Shown: in pieces, positions 1-5,845 of the stretch
Position numbering within the stretch: position 1 is the first letter of the stretch
How the letters are laid out: each line of letters starts with the position of its first letter
NCBI GenBank assembly: GCA_007132365.1
Contig: SLOS01000124.1
Coordinates: forward strand, 1-6,757
Length of the DNA stretch: 6,757 nucleotides
Source of the DNA: Bacteroidales bacterium
GTDB taxonomy: Bacteria; Bacteroidota; Bacteroidia; Bacteroidales; PUMT01
Reading direction: 5' to 3'
Made by a program: the position numbers and the translations under genes
Notes under the pieces: model-generated
The model's database searches: none
The model's input: the letters and a program-made list of their open reading frames with translations, nothing else
What the model was told of the DNA's origin: nothing

Positions 1-291
1 ATCCTTGCATTCACGCTGAAGATCCCGGGCGGTGAAATCAATTCCCACCCCTATCTCATCATAGTAACGGTGGGCAAATTCATTAGCTATATTGCGTCCA
101 AGTTTTTTTATTTTCAAGACAAACTCGACCTCATGGTGTATTTCAGATGAGAAATCGGGATAAAAAAATGGCTTGTTATTGCGGACTAAAGCTGTATCAG
201 GTTTGAGAAAGAAAACCGGCTTTTCAGGTATCAGGTTTTTCATTTCCCTTATATGCTCCGCATAATTGCTTCCTATACATATTATCTTCAT
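1..291 (-). CDS. Fumarylacetoacetate hydrolase (FAH) family protein, 3'-truncated by window edge
   Basis: This is an open frame of 97 codons running off the left edge, so only the N-terminal half is visible (family members of this short type are about 200 residues). It starts MKIICIGSNYAEHI at an ATG at 291. The visible part carries the FAH-fold signatures: the substrate-loop segment FFLKPDTALV (27-36), the metal-binding motif IHHEVEFVL (51-59) with Glu54 and Glu56 as expected metal ligands, and GVGIDFTARDLQ (81-92), in which Asp85 is the third expected ligand. Family knowledge: such enzymes are Mg/Mn-dependent cytosolic hydrolases or decarboxylases acting on acylpyruvates, oxaloacetate or related diketo acids. 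The short N-terminus resembles the YcgM/FAHD1-like acylpyruvase group more than true tyrosine-pathway FAH. The exact substrate cannot be read from the sequence. It follows the exonuclease gene by 14 bases on the same strand and is probably co-transcribed with it. Confidence 0.92.
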   Translation of the reverse strand, partial: MKIICIGSNYAEHIREMKNLIPEKPVFFLKPDTALVRNNKPFFYPDFSSEIHHEVEFVLKIKKLGRNIANEFAHRYYDEIGVGIDFTARDLQRECKD

Positions 292-305
292 GGCAGGCCG
301 GTCAT

Positions 306-1073
306 CTATCTGTTGAACTTCCTTAGTTTGATATTTGTAAGAACCTTCTTTGTATAGAGGGGAAAGTCGGCGTTCATTATCCATCCGTAATACCCGGGAT
401 CCTTTTCCAGCACCTCCTCAACGGGAACTCCCTTGTATTTACCGAAATTGATCACCTCCACATCCTGATCATTATAGATAATTCTTCCCATATAATCTGC
501 ATTCCTTGTATGGGCCGAAAAACCGGAAAGGTGGTCGACATCATTCTCCAGGTCATTATATCTCTCGATCTGGGCCTGCAATATTTCATATGTTGCACGG
601 GTGTCAGCTTCTGCACTGTGCGCATTATCAAGCTCCTTGTTGCAATAGAACCTGTATGCGGCAGCAAGATTTCGCTGCTCCATCTTCATGAAGATTACCA
701 TAACATCAACGAATTTCCGCTTTTTCATGTCAAAATCCACATTGGTCCTCAAAAACTCCTCAGCCAGAAGCGGAATATCAAACTTATTGGAATTGAAACC
801 GGCAAAATCACATCCCTCAAACTCATTGACGAGGGTTTGTGCAATCTGCTGGAAAGTAGGCGAATCTTTGATATCATCATAAGATATTCCATGAATGGCA
901 GTAGCCTCGGGCGATATGGGCATCTGCGGATTAATGCGCCATGTTTTGGTCTCTTCACTGCCGTCGGGATATATCTTAAGGTATGACAATTCCACAATAC
1001 GGTCCTTTACTACATCCGTACCGGTGGTTTCCAGATCAAAAAATATAAGCGGGTTTCTAAGTTTAAGCCTCAT
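306..1073 (-). CDS. DnaQ-type DEDDh 3'-5' exonuclease with ExoX-like C-terminal domain
   Basis: The protein has 255 residues. The N-terminal two thirds is a DnaQ/RNase T-fold exonuclease with all five DEDDh catalytic residues visible: Asp13 and Glu15 in FFDLETTG (Exo I), Asp99 in GFNSNKFDIPLL (Exo II), and His152 and Asp157 in NAHSAEADTRATYEIL (Exo III). PEATAIHGIS (56-64) is the usual substrate-side motif. Residues about 206-252 (INFGKYKGVPVEEV, DPGYYGWI, then DFP) match the small ExoX-like C-terminal domain found after many stand-alone DnaQ exonucleases. It is expected to remove nucleotides from DNA 3' ends in the cytoplasm, in proofreading or repair. It lacks polymerase domains and is not a PolC. 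The ATG at 1073 lies only 4 bases after the dnaN stop, which suggests translational coupling. Whether it is the replicative epsilon subunit or an accessory exonuclease is not settled; the ExoX-like tail favours an accessory or repair role. Confidence 0.93.
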   Translation of the reverse strand: MRLKLRNPLIFFDLETTGTDVVKDRIVELSYLKIYPDGSEETKTWRINPQMPISPEATAIHGISYDDIKDSPTFQQIAQTLVNEFEGCDFAGFNSNKFDIPLLAEEFLRTNVDFDMKKRKFVDVMVIFMKMEQRNLAAAYRFYCNKELDNAHSAEADTRATYEILQAQIERYNDLENDVDHLSGFSAHTRNADYMGRIIYNDQDVEVINFGKYKGVPVEEVLEKDPGYYGWIMNADFPLYTKKVLTNIKLRKFNR

Positions 1074-1077
1074 GAAC

Positions 1078-2208
1078 CTAAATGTTAATCATCATAGGCA
1101 TCAGCAGCATCAGCAGGTCTTCATCATCACTATCCTTTTCTACAGGAAGCAATAACCCTGCCCTTGAAGGATCACTAAGTTCCATAATAACCTCCCTGGA
1201 TGCCAGATTATTCAGTATCTCTATCAGGAACGTGGACTTAAAGCCGATTTCCATCTCCTCACCATCATACTGGCACTGCAGTTTTTCATATGCTGATATA
1301 CTGAAATCAATATCCTGGGCAGAAACTGTAATTTGGTTCCTCGCAAGATCCAGTTTAACCAGGTTGCTAGCCTGACTGGAAAATACTGATACGCGCCGGA
1401 GACTGTTGATAATATCAAGCCGGTCGATTATCAGCTTATTTGGATTATTTGAGGGGATAACTGAACTGTAATTTGGATAATTGCCTTCAACCAGGCGGCT
1501 TACAAGTTTATAATCGGTAAGTGTAAAAAGCGCATTCTTGTCATCAAACTCAATGACAACATCATTCTTTTCGCGTGCAAGAATATTCCTTAGCAGGGAG
1601 GCAGGCTTTTTTGGCAAAATAAATGACGACTCTGCTTCGGTTTGTATGTCGAACCTCTTGTAGCGCACAAGCTTATGAGCATCGGAGGCTACAAAGGTCA
1701 TATTCTCGGGTGAAAAGTCCAGGTAGATCCCGTTCATCACAGGCCTCAGCTCATCCTCTGCCGTTGCAAATATTGTTTTTGAGATACCATTAAGCAGAAC
1801 ATCGGCAACCATTCTTACTGTCAGTTTTGTATCATCCTTCAAAACCGGATATTGCGGGAAATCGTCCCCGCTCTGCCCCACTATACTGAACTTTCCATTC
1901 TCAGTGGTGATAACAACGGAATAGTCATCCGTTGAAATGTCGAAAGTAAGGGGCTGCTCGGGAAATTCCTTCAGGGTATCGTTAATGAGCTTTGCAGGAA
2001 TAGCTATTAAACCTTCCCCCGAGGTATTGTCCAGATGCATCCTGGTAGTAAGTGTTGATTCCAGGTCAGAAGCTGTTATAACCAGCTCATTATCCTGTAG
2101 CTTAAACAAAAAATTATCCAGAATGGGTAATGTATTTTTTGTACTGATAACCCTGCTTATGGCCTGCAGGTGATTGAGCAGATCAATGCTGGAAATAACA
2201 AACTTCAT
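1078..2208 (-). CDS. dnaN: DNA polymerase III subunit beta (sliding clamp)
   Basis: The protein has 376 residues, the normal length for a bacterial beta clamp. The start MKFVISSIDLLNHLQAISRV is typical of Bacteroidetes DnaN. Three clamp-fold domains can be placed at about 1-120, 128-245 and 247-376. Recognisable segments are LPILDNFLF (27-35), the PVMNGIYLDF stretch of domain 2 (156-165), ASDAHKLVRYKRF (174-186), RLVEGNYPNYSSVIP (238-252), and the C-terminal LLMLLMPMMINI, which stands where other clamps have VMPMRL. An acidic run (KDSDDEDL, 358-365) precedes that tail. The dimeric ring encircles DNA, tethers Pol III and recruits repair factors through its hydrophobic binding pocket. The gene is preceded by the only real intergenic gap in the window and followed after 4 bases by an exonuclease gene. 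It is not next to dnaA here, unlike the dnaA-dnaN order of many bacteria. Confidence 0.98.
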   Translation of the reverse strand: MKFVISSIDLLNHLQAISRVISTKNTLPILDNFLFKLQDNELVITASDLESTLTTRMHLDNTSGEGLIAIPAKLINDTLKEFPEQPLTFDISTDDYSVVITTENGKFSIVGQSGDDFPQYPVLKDDTKLTVRMVADVLLNGISKTIFATAEDELRPVMNGIYLDFSPENMTFVASDAHKLVRYKRFDIQTEAESSFILPKKPASLLRNILAREKNDVVIEFDDKNALFTLTDYKLVSRLVEGNYPNYSSVIPSNNPNKLIIDRLDIINSLRRVSVFSSQASNLVKLDLARNQITVSAQDIDFSISAYEKLQCQYDGEEMEIGFKSTFLIEILNNLASREVIMELSDPSRAGLLLPVEKDSDDEDLLMLLMPMMINI

Positions 2209-2299
2209 AGAAATTGATTTAGGTTACAATATTAAAATAAGGTATAAAAAGGTTTAACTGTTTTGTTTTTGTGTGCGTTACGGATAGAATAGAAAATAT

Positions 2300-2330
2300 C
2301 AATATTACAAAAAAAAAATAACCTGAACAA
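2300..2330 (-). promoter_or_regulatory. Candidate Bacteroidetes-type promoter for dnaN
   Basis: Read on the minus strand, a TTG (2330-2328) is followed after 20 bases by TAATATTG (2307-2300). This is one mismatch from the Bacteroidetes -7 consensus TAnnTTTG, with about the usual spacing to a -33 TTTG element. Transcription would begin near 2294, giving a dnaN leader of about 85 bases. A second TAATATTG copy (2234-2227) lies 18 bases before the start codon but has no matching upstream TTG. No DnaA box was seen in the gap. This is a match by eye in AT-rich DNA, so it is only a candidate. Confidence 0.3.
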
Positions 2331-2337
2331 TATGAGG
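2309..2337 (-). terminator. Weak terminator-like hairpin plus T10 tract after the DUF4340-like gene
   Basis: Downstream of the stop at 2350, on the minus strand, CCTCA and TCAGG (2337-2322) can form a 5-bp stem with one C-C mismatch and a 6-base loop. A short TTA spacer and ten consecutive T residues (2318-2309) follow. The stem is poor for an intrinsic terminator, so read-through into dnaN is likely. The element overlaps the candidate dnaN promoter. Confidence 0.22.
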
Positions 2338-2349
2338 GGGAAATGTTTA

Positions 2350-3339
2350 TCATTGTCGGGCATAAAAATAGGAGGCAGATCGCAACAGGAGATCAACATA
2401 ATGATAGGGGATTACTATCATATCGGACTTTTCATTAATAAGGGCATGGAGCCGGAAAAGGTCAAACTTCACAGAATTATTATTGCCCCCCCCTTTTAAA
2501 ACTATCTTATGGAATAAAGCCTCTGATACCGATCCATCATGATCGGTAACTCTTATAAGATGATCGTACCCGGCATTTAAAAGCGAATCTATCAGTAACC
2601 TTTCGTCACGATTTGCCATTCTTTCAAACGGAGTATAAAAAAAATTAGCAAGATACCTCACAGCGAGAGAATCACTTATTCCCTCCTGCAATTCACCGCC
2701 GGGGTAACTGTAAAGGCTGTATTCGCCGTCCGGCGACTGCCTGAGTATAAATGACCCCCTTTCATTTTCACGGTGATGTACAAGCACTTCGGCGATATCA
2801 TTCAAACGGTAATTAAAAAGAATGTCAGTTCTCCAGTAGCCCTCATCAGGCACAAATAAGGAAGCTACGTTTCCCCCATAGCCCGGCACCTCCATACTGT
2901 AAGGCCGGGATGAGCCCTTCCTGAGCATATAGGTTGGTGAATGGTCTCCTTCAGAGTAAACATAATATGTCCTGGACCTCCTTCCCATGACTATCTCAAT
3001 GATTACAGATTCCTGCAGGAGTTTTTCCATGATCTCATCCTGCACGGAAAGGGGTGCGGGACTGCTGACCATGAGTCGACCAAATGTCTGCAAAAGAAGC
3101 TCGACAGCCTTTTCCCTGGCTTCGTAACGTGAATTAATAAGCCAGTGTCCGTTCTCTTTTGCAAGCACCGACATCTCTTCATCGCCGCTTATTATGACCT
3201 TGTCTATCCTTTCATAATCGGTTATGGCAAAGTCAGTCTCCCTCCGGTTGAGGGTTGTTCCGTTCCTGTATTTATGAAGTATCAGGGCAACCATTGCCAG
3301 CAGGATGAAACCAGTGATATGTAGCCTGTACTTTTTCAT
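2350..3339 (-). CDS. DUF4340-like membrane-anchored protein, putative partner of GldFG
   Basis: The protein has 329 residues. A single N-terminal membrane segment (about 8-22, GFILLAMVALIL) follows a short basic start MKKYRLH, so the rest is probably exported and anchored at the inner membrane. There is no lipobox cysteine. The body resembles the DUF4340 family: FAITDYERIDKVIISG (37-52), then VLAKENGHWLINSRYEA (58-74), a helical stretch (76-118), and a second repeat-like half with the pattern 'DIAEVLVHH...FILRQSPDGEYSLY' near 181-210. Function is unknown. DUF4340 proteins are commonly encoded beside GldG-type proteins and ABC-2 permeases, and this gene starts 15 bases after the gldG stop, so I infer that it belongs to the same complex. 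Codons 283-285 (Gly-Gly-Gly) are encoded within an uninterrupted G8 run followed by three AAT codons. The family assignment is by pattern recognition and is less certain than for its neighbours. Confidence 0.75.
   Translation of the reverse strand: MKKYRLHITGFILLAMVALILHKYRNGTTLNRRETDFAITDYERIDKVIISGDEEMSVLAKENGHWLINSRYEAREKAVELLLQTFGRLMVSSPAPLSVQDEIMEKLLQESVIIEIVMGRRSRTYYVYSEGDHSPTYMLRKGSSRPYSMEVPGYGGNVASLFVPDEGYWRTDILFNYRLNDIAEVLVHHRENERGSFILRQSPDGEYSLYSYPGGELQEGISDSLAVRYLANFFYTPFERMANRDERLLIDSLLNAGYDHLIRVTDHDGSVSEALFHKIVLKGGGNNNSVKFDLFRLHALINEKSDMIVIPYHYVDLLLRSASYFYARQ
2486..2493 (-). repeat. G8 homopolymer tract inside the DUF4340-like gene
   Basis: Eight consecutive C on the plus strand (G on the coding strand) encode Gly283-285 after AAA and before (AAT)3. 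Gain of one G brings a TAA stop two codons after the tract. Loss of one G brings a TGA about six codons after the tract. Either change would delete roughly the last 40 residues. In this window the frame is intact. Confidence 0.9.
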
Positions 3340-3354
3340 TCAGCATGCATCTGA

Positions 3355-5061
3355 TCAGGTGGCAAAGAATCTCCTTCTTGACCAGTTGAAGAGTAAACCG
3401 AAAAAGACAACAATAACAGGCGGCACTACCAGATTGATAACCTGCCACATTGTACGCTGCTCTCTCACCCTGGCCCTGTCGAGAAGACGCAGCTGCAGTT
3501 CCCTGGTCCTCAACTCCATCAGTCCTGCTTCATCGAGCAGATAATTAAGGGAATTCAAAATAAACTCCCGGTTACCGAAAGTCTGCCCTGAATACCTGTC
3601 ATATCCAAGAGGTAAGGGCTCAGGAACACCTCCCGAAACAGTAATGTCATTTCTGATTATGTCGCCATCCGCCACCACCAGCATACGGGTCCTCTCTCCT
3701 TTCTCGCGAAAACCGGGATCTTCGCGGCCTATGATTCCCGAAATTACCCGGTTGGCAAACACTGAGGTAAATTTTCCTTCAAGGAGCACAGCAACAGGCT
3801 GATGCGGCATATTGAATTCACGGTGGTCCGGTTCCCTTCTGGCAGTCTCAAGACTTACCATCAGGGGGGCATTTACCACCCTGGTAGCAGAGGAGGTACG
3901 CAACAAAACTTCCCGGTTAATTGAGGGATCAGTGCCAACCGTATCAATTACGCTTGCAAATTCAGCCTTCACATAATTCAGTCCCCGCGTCACGGGATGG
4001 CTGTCATTACCTGCAAGCAGGGGTGAATAATACCACGGGGCAGGGACAAACCGTGGCTGTTCATCAGCCAATGCCACATTAACCGGTATCAGGAGACAAT
4101 GCATATCCATCACAAGGTTGGGATTAAGGCGGACTCCGTAACGGAACAACTGGTCATCCAGATTAAGGTCGTTGATAAGTGCAATAGCCTCACTTTGCCA
4201 TGTAAGGCTGTCAAGGTCAATCGCCACAGGGTCAATAAACCACATCACCCTTCCTCCGTTCAGGATATACTGGTCTATTATATACTTCTCCGTTTCAGTA
4301 AAGGGCCTTAAAGGCTTTGCTATGATCACACCGTGATAATCATCAAGACAGGACAGATCAGTCTCATCTATACGTCCCCGGTATATGTCATAATACCGGA
4401 CGATGGCATCACTTATTCCTGCCACCAGAAGTTCATCAAGCTCGCCATGACCCTCGAGGAAAGCTATCTTTTTAGTTTCAGGGGTTATCATAGTCTGAAA
4501 AGAACTGATAAATTCATATTCCAGGCCCTGAATCGAATTGTTCAGATTCTGCTCAGCATGCATGGCAGGATTATTCCTGAGAAGGTTGACCGGCACCTCG
4601 ATACCTTTATAAGACACCAATGCGCCGGGAAAAACAAGCTTCTGGGAATGTCCGCCTCCCCTCTCGGCAATTTCTATATTTGTTGCCCGTAATCCTTTAC
4701 CGTGAAGCTGTTTATGAAGATCATCCCTCAATGCACGGTCATCTATACCTGCCGGATCAATGAACTCATACTGGATCCGGTTGCCAACCAATACCCTGAA
4801 CTCATCAAGCATCTCCTTGATGGCATTTCTCATTCTTCTGAACCCTACAGGCAGGTCACCGTCCAGGTAAACCCTCACATGCACAACATCATCAAGCTGA
4901 CCCAGTATGTCATGTGTTACGGGTGACAGGGTGTATCTTTTATCTGCAGTCAGGTCGAACCTTAAAAAAACATGATTTGACACGAAACATATAAGTATTA
5001 TTGACCCAAGTAAAAAAGCAAGCCTGGTAAGCTGTTGTTGTTTATGATCTCTTTTCTCCAT
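3355..5061 (-). CDS. gldG: GldG family ABC transporter-associated extracytoplasmic protein
   Basis: The protein has 568 residues, typical of GldG. The basic N-terminus (MEKRDHKQQQ) leads into a membrane helix (about 13-31) and then the hallmark RFDLTADKRYTLSP (34-47). The long periplasmic part corresponds to the ABC-type uncharacterised transport domain, with VRVYLDGDLPVGFRRM (62-77) and the GldG signature KKIAFLEGHGELDEL (197-211). DYHGVIIAKPLRPFTETEKY (241-260) and GGRVMWFIDPV (269-279) follow. A charged helical stretch (about 514-536) precedes the C-terminal membrane helix (540-558) and a basic tail. In Flavobacterium johnsoniae, GldA (ATPase), GldF and GldG form an ABC complex needed for gliding. 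Many non-gliding Bacteroidetes also carry GldFG, so the transported substrate here is unknown. It starts 5 bases after the gldF stop, so the two are co-translated. No GldA gene is in the window. Confidence 0.93.
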   Translation of the reverse strand: MEKRDHKQQQLTRLAFLLGSIILICFVSNHVFLRFDLTADKRYTLSPVTHDILGQLDDVVHVRVYLDGDLPVGFRRMRNAIKEMLDEFRVLVGNRIQYEFIDPAGIDDRALRDDLHKQLHGKGLRATNIEIAERGGGHSQKLVFPGALVSYKGIEVPVNLLRNNPAMHAEQNLNNSIQGLEYEFISSFQTMITPETKKIAFLEGHGELDELLVAGISDAIVRYYDIYRGRIDETDLSCLDDYHGVIIAKPLRPFTETEKYIIDQYILNGGRVMWFIDPVAIDLDSLTWQSEAIALINDLNLDDQLFRYGVRLNPNLVMDMHCLLIPVNVALADEQPRFVPAPWYYSPLLAGNDSHPVTRGLNYVKAEFASVIDTVGTDPSINREVLLRTSSATRVVNAPLMVSLETARREPDHREFNMPHQPVAVLLEGKFTSVFANRVISGIIGREDPGFREKGERTRMLVVADGDIIRNDITVSGGVPEPLPLGYDRYSGQTFGNREFILNSLNYLLDEAGLMELRTRELQLRLLDRARVREQRTMWQVINLVVPPVIVVFFGLLFNWSRRRFFAT

Positions 5062-5066
5062 TTAAT

Positions 5067-5798
5067 CTACCATTTTCTGCTTTGTAGAACAGTGCGGGTT
5101 AAAAACACAAAAAAAGCAATAAGCGCCAGGAAATAGACGATGTCGCGGGTATCAACAACTCCCCTGCTGATTGATCTGTAATGCTCATTTATGCCAAGAT
5201 ATAATAATAACTCCTCAACCCTCAAGGGCACTGGAAGGGCACTTACCATTTCAAATCCGGTAAAAAAAAAGAAACAGAGCAAGACAGCTACAATAAAAGC
5301 AACTATCTGATTATCTGTAAGGGAGGATGAGAAAAGGCCAATAGCTCCATAACAACTGGCAAGAAATATCAACCCTATATATGACCCCCATATTGCACCG
5401 GTGTCCAGGTTACCGGGTGGATTACCGAGGGTATGGACAGACCAGAAATAAATAAGTGTGGGCAGAATTGATATAATAACCAGTGTAACGGCGGCGGCAA
5501 ATTTTGCCAATACAATCTGAATATCGGTTAGTGGTCTTACATGAAGAAGCTCCATCGTGCCGGACTTTTTCTCCTCTGCAAACATCCGCATTGTGACAGC
5601 AGGCACAAGAAACAAAAATACCCAGGGAGCAATAATAAAGAGAGTGTCAAGAGTGGCATAGCCACTATCCGGTATATTCAGTTCACCCGGGAAAACCCAT
5701 ATAAAGAGTCCGCTGATAACCAGAAAAACTATAACAACAACATAACCCGTAAGTGAACTGAAAAAGCTGCCGATTTCCTTTTTTACCAATGCAACCAT
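5067..5798 (-). CDS. gldF: GldF family ABC-2 type permease
   Basis: With the start chosen here (ATG at 5798, MVALVKKEIGSFFSSLTGY) the protein has 243 residues, the usual GldF length, and begins as GldF proteins do. The frame also offers ATG at 5819 (MGQKFYLM...) and TTG at 5837; these add 7 or 13 residues without family resemblance. Six membrane helices are visible, at about residues 19-36, 54-73, 101-124, 136-159, 165-185 and 220-239 from that start. After helix 2 comes MRMFAEEKKSGTMELLHVRP, the conserved cytoplasmic stretch of ABC-2 permeases that contacts the ATPase. It forms the membrane channel of a GldA-GldF-GldG-type transporter in the inner membrane. Helix 5 contains a run of four Phe codons written with nine consecutive T. 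The neighbours are the SpoIID-like gene upstream and gldG 5 bases downstream. Confidence 0.92.
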   Translation of the reverse strand: MVALVKKEIGSFFSSLTGYVVVIVFLVISGLFIWVFPGELNIPDSGYATLDTLFIIAPWVFLFLVPAVTMRMFAEEKKSGTMELLHVRPLTDIQIVLAKFAAAVTLVIISILPTLIYFWSVHTLGNPPGNLDTGAIWGSYIGLIFLASCYGAIGLFSSSLTDNQIVAFIVAVLLCFFFFTGFEMVSALPVPLRVEELLLYLGINEHYRSISRGVVDTRDIVYFLALIAFFVFLTRTVLQSRKW

Positions 5799-5845
5799 TA
5801 AATAGAATTTTTGACCCATAAAACCCGGTAACCTCAAAGACAGAT

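Noticed and set aside
510..986. A 158-codon plus-strand open frame opposite the exonuclease gene
   Set aside because: It lies entirely antisense to a gene with complete DEDDh motifs, has no recognisable domain, and its composition looks like a reverse-complement shadow.
306..1073. Clamp-binding pentapeptide/hexapeptide motif in the exonuclease
   Set aside because: No convincing QLxLF-like sequence was found. Segments such as FQQIAQTLV lie inside the conserved fold and lack the aromatic end.
2209..2349. Replication origin or DnaA boxes upstream of dnaN
   Set aside because: No TTATNCACA-like 9-mers are visible on either strand, dnaA is not adjacent, and the gap is short.
2486..2493. Programmed ribosomal frameshifting at the G8 run
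   Set aside because: Both alternative frames hit stops within a few codons and there is no downstream frame to join, so no extended product would be made. Length slippage is the only meaningful idea.
4333..4692. A 119-codon plus-strand open frame opposite gldG
   Set aside because: It is antisense to well-conserved GldG sequence, including the FLEGHGELDE signature, and has no family resemblance.
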